Assembly (NCBI GenBank): GCA_949126835.1
Contig: OX421496.1
Coordinates: forward strand, 22,275,844-22,339,843
Length of the DNA: 64,000 nucleotides
Source: Anisus vortex
Lineage: Eukaryota; Mollusca; Gastropoda; Planorbidae
Reading direction: 5' to 3'
Shown here: piece after piece, positions 23,568 through 35,100 of the stretch
Layout: each line of letters starts with the position of its first letter
Position numbering within the stretch: position 1 is the first letter of the stretch
Translations under genes and position numbers: made by a program
Notes under the pieces: model-generated
The model's input: the letters and a program-made list of their open reading frames with translations, nothing else
Database searches by the model: none
What the model was told of the DNA's origin: nothing

Positions 23568-26500
23568 CAACCCAGTCACTCAAAAACAATTGTTACGAAA
23601 ACTAAATCACTTCCAAACAAACGGACAGATCTTAATGGTTTACGACCCAAGCCTGAACACGGACATGATCTATGGATTGCGACATGGAATATACTAAGCC
23701 TCTATAGAGCCGGAGCACTTGCCCGCCTCGTGGAAGAACTTGCAAAATATAACATCACGATAGCTGCCCTACAAGAAACGAGGTTTAAAAACTCTGATAC
23801 TCTAAAAACAAAAGACTACACAATTTTTTACAGTGGTAAGGAGAAAAACGCCTTGGGGACTGGATTTGCGGTCAGCAAGAAGATAGTAGATAAAGTCATA
23901 GGCTTCAGACCGGAAAATGAAAGACTCTGTGCTATTCGAATAAAAGGCAAGATGTTCAACATAACCCTCATTAATGCACATGCCCCAACAGAAGACTCAG
24001 AAGATAACGACAAAGACAGCTTTTATGAAAAATTAGAAAAATTATATGATGATGCCCCACGTCATGATGTGAAAATAGTACTAGGAGACTTCAATGCCAA
24101 AATCGGAAAAGAAAAAGCATTTAGACCAACTATTGGCAAGGAAAGCCTGCATGAGGATAGCAATAGCAATGGAATCAGGCTGATAGACTTTGCCACAGGA
24201 AAAGGCATGAGCATTAGCAGCACAAAATTTCCTCACAAAAACATCCACAAAATAACATGGACATCACCTGATGGTAACACTAAAAATCAGATTGACCATG
24301 TGCTTATAGATAGAAGACATGGGTCGGACATCCAGGATGTTAGAAGCTATAGGGGAGCAGATGCTGACTCAGACCACATGCTGGTCAAAATCAGATATAA
24401 GCAAAGAATATCCACTATCTACAACAGCCAGAATAGAAGACAGAAACACTATGACAGCCAAAAACTGATCAAAGATCCACTAGTAGCAGACAAATTTAAA
24501 ACACAGCTAAAACAAAAACTCATAGAAGGAATGACAGAAAATGAGGACGCGGACAACGGCATTAACAAACATTGGGATATAATTAAAAATGCAGTAAAGA
24601 GCACAACGGAAGAAATAATAGGATACAAACAAAGCTATAAAAGAGGAGGATGGTTTGACAATGAATGCAGACAAATTCTAGATGACAGGAACAAAACAAG
24701 AATGATGATGCTACAAAGAGAAACAAGAAATACCAGGCAACTATACACTGAAGCTAGAAGGAAAGCCACTAAATTATGCAGAAAGAAAAAAAGGGACTGG
24801 GAAAAAGCTAAACTATTGGAGATAGAAGAATTGGCAAGGAGCCGCGATGTGAGAGGAATGTACATGAAAATAAAGGACGAGAAAAATGGTTTTCAAGCAA
24901 GACCCCACATGTGTGAAAATAAGCAGGGTGAACTAATAACAGAAAACAGCAGAGTTCTAGAGAGATGGGCAGAATACTTTGAGGAACTACTAAATGAACC
25001 AAATACAGGAGAAAATGACACACAACAATATAACCTGCCCTATGGAGGACCAGACCCTCTTGTAAACTCACCAACGCTAGAGGAAACAACAAAGGAAATA
25101 ATGTCACTCAAGAACCATAAAGCCCCAGGAGAGGACCTTATCACAGCAGAGCTTATTAAATATGGCGGGAGAGAGCTACACATAGAAATACACAAGCTAA
25201 TAGAAAAAATATGGCAAGAAGAAAAAATGCCTACAGACTGGGAAACAGCATTAGTAACACCAATACACAAGAAAGGATCTAAACTTAGTTGTGCAAACTA
25301 TAGAGGAATCTCACTGTTAAATGTTACATACAAGGCTATGTCTAAATTAATAGCAAGTAGACTACAACAATATACAGAAAATATACTAGGTGATTACCAA
25401 TGCGGATTCCGACCTAACAGATCCACAAACGACCAGATCTTTACCATTAGATGTCTGCTTGAAAAATGTTATGAATATAATATACCAGTACATCAGCTCT
25501 ACATAGACTACAAAATGGCTTATGATAGTATCAATAGAAAATATCTATATGAAACACTGGAATTCTTTGGGATCCCTAATAAGCTAACTAGACTAATATA
25601 CATGACCCTACATAGATCTAGAAGTAAAGTCAAGGCCCAGGGAGAGTACTCGCGTGAATTCCCAATTCAACAAGGACTACGACAAGGAGATTCACTATCG
25701 TGCATGCTATTCAACCTAGTACTAGAGAGAGTCATAAGAAACATTAACATAGACACTAGAGGGACGATAACAGAATACTTCAATAGAGAAGCCCCAGGCA
25801 TGGGCCCCAGCGGAACTCTATATAGCCAACCTCTGCAGTATCTAGCATATGCTGATGATATAGCCTTGCTTGGAAAGAATAAAAATGCCATACAACAAGC
25901 TCTTACAGAGCTGGAAGATGCCTCCAAGCTGGCAGGACTTGAGATCAATGACCACAAAACAAAGTACATGGTACTGATGAGGGATGATACAAAGGAAGAA
26001 GATAAGGAAGACTTCAAAACCAAGAACCACACATTTGAAAGAGTAGATACTTTCAAATACTTAGGGTCAAGCCTTAATGAAAGGAATGAGATACTACCTG
26101 AAATAAAAGAAAGAATAGCTGCAGGAAATCGTGCCTATTTCAGCCTCCAAAATGTATTCCGCAGCAAAAACATCTAAAAAAGAACGAAGAAGGTAATATA
26201 CAAAACCATAATAAGACCAGTGGTGATGTATAGCAGTGAAACATGGACAATGACAAAATCCATTGAAGCCCTGCTTAATACCTGGGAGAGAAAAGTGCTG
26301 CGGAAGATATATGGAGCTGTGCAAGACCTAGATGGCTGGAGGTCAAGGACAAACGAAGAACTGTACACCCTGTACAAGGATCCAACGGTGGTAGCTGAAA
26401 TAAAGAGGGGCAGACTGAGGTGGGCAGGCCACTTGGAAAGAATGACAGAAGGCAGAGCAGCCAGAACAGCACATCACCAGAGGCCAAAAGGAAAGAGGCT

Positions 26501-26645
26501 TAGGGGCAGACCAAGACAAAGATGGCTTGAAGCTGTAGAAGCAGATTTGCAAAAGCTTGGTGTACGGGCTTGGCGAAGGAAAGCCAGAGATAGGCCCGAA
26601 TGGAAGGAGGTGGTGAAGCAGGCCAAAGCCCTACATGGGCTGTAG
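23568..26645 (+). pseudogene. Endonuclease/reverse transcriptase ORF of the RTE-like element, one in-frame stop
   Basis: The reading frame is open from just after a TAA at 23565-23567. There is no in-frame ATG before the conserved endonuclease start (IATWNILSLYRAGALARLVE, then LQETR); the first listed start at 23730 is a GTG well inside the domain. Endonuclease motifs are GDFNAKIG, TWTSPDG, QIDHVLIDRR and SDH. RT motifs are NYRGISLLN, YIDYKMAYDSIN, QGLRQGDSLSCMLFN, AYADDIALLG (YADD near residue 705 from the GTG) and KYLGSSL. A single TAA at 26175-26177 interrupts the frame, which resumes at once (KRTKKVIYKTIIRPVVMYSS) and runs to 26645 through the C-terminal region (GKRLRGRPRQRW). Otherwise intact, this is a very recent copy disabled by one substitution, or a read-through stop. 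Confidence 0.88.
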
Positions 26646-26663
26646 TGCCACAGGGATGGATGG

Positions 26664-26798
26664 ATCAAGATTAAATGTGTTTCAATATGTAGAGTGTATC
26701 AAGATTAAATGTGTTTCAATATGTAGAGTGTATCAAGATTAAATGTGTTTCAATATGTAGAGTGTATCAAGATTAAATGTGTTTCAATATGTAAAGGG
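26664..26798 (+). repeat. Satellite array, segment 3 (34-bp unit, continuation)
   Basis: The same 34-bp unit as 22691-23330 resumes after the retrotransposon for about four copies, and then passes into the 73-bp arrangement. The pre-insertion array was therefore continuous. Confidence 0.9.
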
Positions 26799-27725
26799 TA
26801 TCAAGCTATACTATAAAGTGTATCAATATGTAAAGTGTATCAAGATGAAATGTGTTTCAATATGTAAAGGGTATCAAGCTATACTATAAAGTGTATCAAT
26901 ATGTAAAGTGTATCAAGATGAAATGTGTTTCAATATGTAAAGGGTATCAAGCTATACTATAAAGTGTATCAATATGTAAAGTGTATCAAGATGAAATGTG
27001 TTTCAATATGTAAAGGGTATCAAGCTATACTATAAAGTGTATCAATATGTAAAGTGTATCAAGATGAAATGTGTTTCAATATGTAAAGGGTATCAAGCTA
27101 TACTATAAAGTGTATCAATATGTAAAGTGTATCAAGATGAAATGTGTTTCAATATGTAAAGGGTATCAAGCTATACTATAAAGTGTATCAATATGTAAAG
27201 TGTATCAAGATGAAATGTGTTTCAATATGTAAAGGGTATCAAGCTATACTATAAAGTGTATCAATATGTAAAGTGTATCAAGATGAAATGTGTTTCAATA
27301 TGTAAAGGGTATCAAGCTATACTATAAAGTGTATCAATATGTAAAGTGTATCAAGATGAAATGTGTTTCAATATGTAAAGGGTATCAAGCTATACTATAA
27401 AGTGTATCAATATGTAAAGTGTATCAAGATGAAATGTGTTTCAATATGTAAAGGGTATCAAGCTATACTATAAAGTGTATCAATATGTAAAGTGTATCAA
27501 GATGAAATGTGTTTCAATATGTAAAGGGTATCAAGCTATACTATAAAGTGTATCAATATGTAAAGTGTATCAAGATGAAATGTGTTTCAATATGTAAAGG
27601 GTATCAAGCTATACTATAAAGTGTATCAATATGTAAAGTGTATCAAGATGAAATGTGTTTCAATATGTAAAGGGTATCAAGCTATACTATAAAGTGTATC
27701 AATATGTAAAGTGTATCAAGCTATA
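26799..27725 (+). repeat. Satellite array, segment 4 (73-bp higher-order repeat, about 12.7 copies)
   Basis: The period is exactly 73 bases: start points fall at 26799, 26872 and so on to 27675, with no visible drift. Each unit is one 22-base variant (TATCAAGCTATACTATAAAG followed by TG) plus three 17-base monomers: TATCAATATGTAAAGTG, TATCAAGATGAAATGTG and TTTCAATATGTAAAGGG. The copies look identical by eye, indicating very recent amplification or conversion. Confidence 0.95.
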
Positions 27726-28430
27726 AAATGTATCAATATCATATGTAAAGTGTATCAAGCTATAAAATGTATCAATATGTAAAGTGTATCAAGCTATAAA
27801 ATGTATCAATATGTAAAGTGTATCAAGCTATAAAATGTATCAATATCATATGTAAAGTGTATCAAGCTATAAAATGTATCATTATGTAAAGTGTATCAAG
27901 CTATAAAATGTATCAATATGTAAAGTGTATCAAGCTATAAAATGTATCAATATCATATGTAAAGTGTATCAAGCTATAAAATGTATCAATATGTAAAGTG
28001 TATCAAGCTATAAAATGTATCAATATGTAAAGTGTATCAAGCTATAAAATGTATCAATATCATATGTAAAGTGTATCAAGCTATAAAATGTATCAATATG
28101 TAAAGTGTATCAAGCTATAAAATGTATCAATATGTAAAGTGTATCAAGCTATAAAATGTATTAATATCATATGTAAAGTGTATCAAGCTATAAAATGTAT
28201 CAATATGTAAAGTGTATCAAGCTATAAAATGTATCAATATCATATGTAAAGTGTATCAAGCTATAAAATGTATCATTATGTAAAGTGTATCAAGATGAAA
28301 TGTGTTTCAAGTTTCAAGATGTAAAGTGTATCAAGAAGTAAAGTTTATCAAGATGAAATGTGTATGTTTATCCAGATTAAGGTGTTTCAAAATATAAAGT
28401 TAGCTTATCAAGTTACGAGGTGTAGCCTAC
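27726..28430 (+). repeat. Satellite array, segment 5 (mixed 34/39-bp units, then decayed edge)
   Basis: Alternating TATCAAGCTATAAAATG with either TATCAATATGTAAAGTG or a 22-base version containing TATCAATATCATATGTAAAG, giving interspersed 34- and 39-bp units to about 28290. Decayed monomers follow to about 28430. This mirrors the degenerate left edge. Confidence 0.9.
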
Positions 28431-29154
28431 CTTGAAGTGAGGTGTATCAACCCATTGAGAATTTAAACTAAAAATGAGATATATCTTGATCGGTTTATCA
28501 CGATGTGACGTAACCATGATGCTAGATTTATCTTTGAAGAGATGAGAAGTAGTATCAAGAACAATACAAAATACCCTACAGGTTATAAATATATTCTGTA
28601 TGTCAAGAAACAATCTTAAAATAACTTAACTTTAAATTTTGTCGGCCTGTATAGGTCCTCGCAGCAATGTTATAAAAATATATGAGTTACCATAATTATA
28701 TGCTACCGGCAAGGTTAATTAGTTCTATGTCTGCTATAAAATATTCCGTTCATAGCTTTAACTTTAACTGCTCTGTAAAATATACTCAAAGGATTTACAA
28801 TGATATCCTTTTAAAACATTTTGTTTATCATTTCTTATGTCTGGCATTTGAAACCGCCAGCTCTTTAAAAACATCTTGATATTATAAATATAAACATCAA
28901 AACCAAGAAAATCACACAGAAAAGGCCCCACACTCCTGACCCACCCCTTTCTTTTTTATATTTACAAACTCTACTACTGTTGGACTCACAATTTGATTGT
29001 GACCTCTGAACTATGAACTCACACCAGACTCTTTCACGTGGCCTAGAATGTCGTGCCTACCTGATAAAGATGCGAATGAGGAGGAGAGGGAGGGGGAGAT
29101 GGGGTATCTCTGGCACTGTGTGCGTTAGTACCTTCTGGGAGTAGGAAGAAAAAA
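28431..29154. other. Intergenic / promoter region of the secreted-protein gene
   Basis: No gene or transposon is recognised. A GA-rich stretch (GAGGAGGAGAGGGAGGGGGA) lies at about 29078-29097, within 80 bases of the start codon, and the rest is AT-rich. Confidence 0.4.
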
Positions 29155-32100
29155 ATGGCGAAGCTTTTACAAGAAGGGTTAATACTTGCGTTTTGCCTAT
29201 TCTTTTTAAGTTACGGTGAGTTGTAGAAAACCTGTACAAGTTTGACACATGTTAATCATCTCTTGTAAATGTAAAACAAAAAAGATTTGACTGTTTCAAT
29301 ATATATCATCTCATTGGAATGCATGGATTAAATTATACATTTAATAAGAAATAAACTTTTATACATGTTAAATACATTGTATATGTAAAACCTAAGCTTT
29401 CAGGAAATTATTGTTTGCTGGAGTCTAGTATATTGACAGTGTGTTGGATCTGTGAGCTGAGCATATACACATTGCAGCTCTAATGTTGTACTTTAGATAT
29501 GTCATTTTACTTTCGAATCAGTTTCGGTTGCCTCAAATTTAAGCTTCACACAGAACCAAAATGTATCTTGTTAGAAAAGTTTTAGTATATTTTATCTAAT
29601 CTATTTCTATTCACACACAGAAGTGTTCTTGAATCTATGTTTTCTCTTCGTATCGAGCCAATTAATAAAATTTAATTAATTTGTGGCGCTGCGGATTTTA
29701 TTTTAAACATTTTTTTTTTAAACTAACATGGTATTTTATTACAGGCAACCCGATAACAATAGGCGAAATTCAAATTATGTGTAGGCCTACATATAAGTGT
29801 AGGCCTATCAATGTAAAACAAATTCGTTTGTTTGAGACTCTCTAAAATACACGGAATTACCAGCTAGCGAAAATAGGCCTACATTTTTAAATTAATACCG
29901 GGTAGTCTAGATCTAATTGTAGGCGAGTGTTTCATTTCAAACAATAAGAAATTAATATTAGGCCTAAATGAATTCACAAAACTGATAACCAACTTTTCAA
30001 AGCGTTAGATGTTAATGAAGCATGACACATGAAGTGTAGCCTAGTCTTCTTTGCTAAAACTAATACTCATAAAAGGGATGTCCATGAATGACGTCATACG
30101 AATTTGGGCTATTTTGCCCCCCCCCCCCCCCCCATCGTCACTAACAGTCAATATGACGTCACAAAGCTCTGCACGAGCCCTACCATATTTCCAAGTTCAA
30201 AATAGTAGGCGTATGTTTCAACTCGCTTTTATTGTTATTGTATTAAAAAAAAATAGAATTACTGTAGGCCCTAACTAGTAAGGAGATAGGCCTACTTGTT
30301 CAAGTGGAAACTTTAGTTAAGAGATGTGCATTTTTTAATGTGAAGTCACATTGTTTAACCCCTACCCCTAACCCACCTTGTCTCCCTGACACATAAATAA
30401 TGTCACAAATGTTTGACTTCCCCTGGATCCTTCCCCTAGGGGCATGTCGTTATTTATGGACACCCCCCCCCCTAGGGGAAAGAAAAATTATTTCTATTGA
30501 ATCGATGATACGCACCCTCGAATATCCATGCCATTCATATGTCCTCATCCTACAGTATGTTTTTCAAACACTTGAAACTGTAGGCTACCTAGGATACAGT
30601 TATCTTATCTTATACATCACAGACGCTCCTTCTATAAAGAAGATTATTGCGTCCTACGCTAATCCGTGGTTCGAGTATAGACTTGTATTTTTCATGTTTT
30701 AAATGATGTTAAGTTACTGGTTTTCCTGGTTTGTTCAGGCAACCCATTCCATGCCAGTTCAGCATATTGGGTGTGTTCAGCATAATATTGGGTGTGTTTG
30801 TGGGGAGGGGGATCACATTTTAAATTCCAACTGTTATTTCGTTTTACAAATATATGCGCTTATACATTTTAAATTCCAACTGTTATTACGTTTTACAAAT
30901 ATATGCGCTTACACATCCAATTTAATTCCCTACCTCTCTCTAATCTAAAATATTAAGCCTGCTGCCACGCGCTGGTGATATAATAACGCATGTATTCATG
31001 GAATCTATTTTGAAATCTCCTCAAAGGTGAAGGCCAAAAGGGCCGGTGTCCGGACGATTATCGCTACAGAGTAGAAACATGTGTTATGGAAGCTCAGGTC
31101 GCTCCCCAAGCAGGTGGTGGTCTGCCCCTGATAACAGATATCAACAAGCTGGAGGAACTGTGCGAGTAAGTCCTTCTATAAATATAATTCGGCTCAATAA
31201 CACAGGAGTTATTTGTAAGTTTATTCTAGTAATTTTGCTTTTGTGGCCCTGAATTTGGGAACGCTAAATTAAATACTATAACATGAGACTACATATAAAA
31301 TACCTAACCGGGTAGCGAAAAGATCAGAATCTAGGTCAGAAAATCGTGATCTAGTTGTAGTCTCAGAACTGTATATTTCACCCATTGTGGACATTTTTTT
31401 ATATTTCAACCTGATTGTAGACAAAGCCGTCAAGCTTAGACGTCACTAGACTAGAAAAATGTGCAGAAATTCTCAGTATTTATATGCTGTACATATTGAC
31501 AGTATCACCAACGTCTTCGGTCCGCATTCGGGCTATGGGATAGATGATGAGAGGATGACATATAGTCTAAGTTTAATATAGCAAAAAAAAAAAGTTAGTG
31601 GGTCACGAAGTAGACGTACGTATACAAATAAATCGGTCACGAAAAGACATTGAGCGGGAAACTCTGCTTCAGCTTCTTGATGTTTAGTCATCGTTGGGAG
31701 ATGTCTTTAATTAAGGAGGTTGGAGGTTCTTGAACTTGTGTGTTCCAATGACACATGTACCCTTCTATAACCGAGATCCGTTGATCCCTTCAATGAAAAT
31801 TCACAAGTGAAGAAATAGCTAGAAGCACAGTTAGAATTGTAGTTAAAATAATAATAATGACATTTGTATAGCGCTGCCAACAAGCATAATGCAAGCTCAG
31901 AGCGCATTTAACATACAACTCAGAACACGGATACAATCTATAGGCTAAGAGATAAAAAACTAAATGATGATTCAAAACTTTACAAACATGGAACAAATCA
32001 AACAACCAAAACAAAATAACCGACCTAACATATAAGTAAGACAGTAGGACTCAAAGCATGTTAATTAAGATAAATATTGAAATAATGAGTTTTTAAGTTC

Positions 32101-35100
32101 TTTTTGAAGGAATCAATGGAGCTTGTTTGCCTAAGTTGAATGGGAAGTATATTCCACACCTTCGGACCGGATACTGAGAAGGCTCTAAGGCCAACGGTCG
32201 TCAGAGAGAAACGGGGCTCTTCCAGAAGCGATGAGTTGGCAGAACGAAGTGTTCTTTGAGGGACATATGGTGTGATGAGTTCTTTGAGATAGGACGGAAA
32301 CTCGTTATTAAAAATGCACTGATGGCAAAGTAGCGCCACTTTATACTCAATTCTGGCTTTCACGGGAAGCCAATGGAGCGAGCGAAGAAGGGCGGTTCCC
32401 GAGTCTCGCCTTGATTTGCGCATGACCAAGCGCGCAGTACTGGTCTGTATTCTCTGTAGCCTGGCGATTTTGTCTTCGGGCAGGCCGACTAGCAGGGAGT
32501 TACAATAGTCGATACGGGAAAGTATCAGAGCGACTGCCAGTGTCTTTGCAGAGTCAGTGGACAAATTGGGACGTATTTGGCCCAGTCTACGCAACTGTAG
32601 ATATAGACATCTGCACATATGAGATATATGTTGGTCGAAAGACAGCGTGGGATCCAGTAAAACACCAAGATTCTTCACTTTGTTAACAAAAGGCACCTGG
32701 CAGTTTATCACGGTGATGGATTCTGAACCGGTGAATTTGACCAAATTTCTCTTGGTTCCAATTCGGATTATCTCTGTTTTTTCCTCATTCATTTTAAGCC
32801 CATTTCTCCCCGACCACGAATAGACGTTGGCGATTGCACTAGGCTACTGACCTTTGCAGCGAGTCGAGGGGCATCAAGAGGGACCGCATGATCGTACAGT
32901 TGCGTGTCATCGGCGTAGAAGTGATACGAAATTTCGAACGGTTTGATGACCTGGCCGAGTGGATACACGTACATTGCAAACATCACTGGTCCTAGAACAG
33001 ATCCTTGGGGCACTCCATATTTCAGCGTTGAAGGTGCCGAGAGGAACTCATCTATAGCAACACTTTGAGTGCGCTCAGACAGGTATGACCTAAACCAACG
33101 AAGAACACAGCCTGAGCAGCCAAATGTGGTTGCAAGCCTGTCAATCAGGATCTCATGGTCAAGAGTGTCAAAAGCGGCAGACAGGTCGAGCATTGCCAGA
33201 ATAGACACATGACCCGAGTCCGATGTGCATAGTAGGTCGTTGACAACCCTGACCAATGCCGTCTCCGTGCTATGACTCTTTCGATAGGCGGACTGCTCCA
33301 AGAGACAATGCTGCTCCAAGTGAAACAATAACTGTTTTAGCACAATGCGCTCCAAGACTTTCGAAAGGAATGGAAGGTTGGATACAGGCCGATAGTTTTT
33401 TAAGCACTCAGGATCGAGGCTCCGCTTCTTTAAGAGGGGCTTAACCAGTGCATTTTTCATTGATTGAGGCACAATACCTGAAGCTAATGAAGCATTCATC
33501 ATCGTAGTGATCGAAGGTATTAGTTCGTTGATACAATCATTGAAGAGGGAGACAGGGATGGGATCGAGTTCGCAAGACGTTTTCGGCATTTTACTAATAA
33601 TTTCCTTAACAGATGCTTCAGATACTGAGTGAAACTCACTGAGGTGAGAACCCTGGAAGACTGGATCATTGTGGAGCAGACTTGTTTGATTGTCTAGGTC
33701 TTCCCTAATTTTCTTGATCCTGTCTGTGAAAAATTGATTAAAGGAGTCAGGGAGGTCGGCAGGGGGAATGAAACATGGTAGTACAGGTTTACCTGCACCA
33801 CCCAACATCTCTGCAGTTATTTTAAACAGCACCCGAGATGAGTCCGCGCTCTCAATCTTATTGCGAAGATGCATTGTCTTAGCGTCTCGAATCAGACGAT
33901 TGACATGGTTTTTCTTTTGTGTATACAAGAGTCGGTGCACTGTTAGACCGGTTTGCTTGAATTTTCTCTCAGCCTGACGGCGCAGCTTTTTCGCTACCTT
34001 GATCTCGTTTGACATCCATGGAGCCGATAATCGATCGGAGACTAATCGGGTTGTCAGAGGAGCATGAATGTCTAGCAGCTTTCTTAGGCAGGTGATATAG
34101 TGAGTGTATAAATCCGTCGAACCTGACTGCCGCAACAAGGCACTAATATCAAACCTAAAATTAGAAATGTTAATGTCTTTCATCTTTCTGGATTTGACTT
34201 TCTTCAACTGCTTTTTAGGCTTTAATAGGCATAGCTCAACGGATATGAGGAAGTGATCAGAGATTCCCCGATCGATCACGTTAAGGTCATTTATGAGATC
34301 ACGTGCGTTTGTTATTATCCAATCAAGGGTATGACCCTTAACATGTGTAGGGACAGACACAATCTGTTCCAGATTTCGATCCAGGAGGGCTTTCTTTAAC
34401 TTCTCCACATATATTTCTTTGCTACTGTCGAAATGTAGGTTGACATCACCGATAACAAAGAGGTCTCTGGTATAAATATAAAGATCTAACAGATCTTGAA
34501 ATTCTTGAATAAACTTACTGGGTGTGAGTTTATTTTTCTTGCTCGGTGGTGGTCGGTAGAGGAAGACGATAGTTATCGTTCTACCGCTGAGGTTTAGTCG
34601 GACTTCGCACATGTCAAAGGTTATGAATGATGCACGGTTTGGATGGGTAGTTACATTTTTAATTAGACAATCTTTATATATTACGAGTAAACCTCCACCT
34701 TTGCCTATCAGGCGAGGAATATTCAGCGATATAAAGCCTCTTGGTGTCAATTCGGAAATCCTAGGCTTGTCACCTTCCTCCCTGAACCATGTTTCACTCA
34801 AGAGCACTATATCGAAATTATCGTCCACTATTGTCTCGGCCAGCTCGAGGGTCTTGTTGCCGCATGACTGAGCATTTAGGTGCATAATCTTTATGTGTTT
34901 TTGGAGTGTAAGACAACAAGAAAAATGGGCGTGATGGGAACGATGGTGCCTAGTAGACGTTTGGGGCGAGCTTACAGAAATAGGCACATCATGATGGTAG
35001 GTGACTTGTTCGTGAACATCGGGGATTACAGGTGTAATGCGATGAAGACGTCCAGCCCTAGTCCCGCGTCTTGTTGGTGGTCGACGCCCTATGCCAAGAC

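Larger units (their letters stand above)
23331..26663 (+). mobile_element. RTE-like non-LTR retrotransposon, near-complete
   Basis: The element starts CTCGTGAGGAGTTGC and ends with a short (GGAT)n tail. It carries a GC-rich 5' region, one long endonuclease/RT frame and a very short 3' UTR. The flanks are ATCAAGATTAAAT at 23318-23330 and again at 26664-26676. This 13-bp duplication is consistent with target-primed insertion, but because the target is a tandem repeat the length is uncertain. Compared with the element at 7366-10058 this copy is not truncated in the endonuclease. Clade assignment is from recalled protein similarity. Confidence 0.82.

Noticed and set aside
26220..26645. A separate 141-residue gene
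   Set aside because: It is in the same frame as the RTE-like enzyme and separated from it only by a single TAA.
20268..28430. A CRISPR-like array
   Set aside because: There are no unique spacers between repeats, the monomers are directly adjacent, and the context is eukaryotic. It is a satellite.
32061..32792. A separate 243-residue gene downstream of the CR1/L2-like ORF
   Set aside because: It is the C-terminal part of the same reverse-transcriptase polypeptide, separated by a one-base frameshift.
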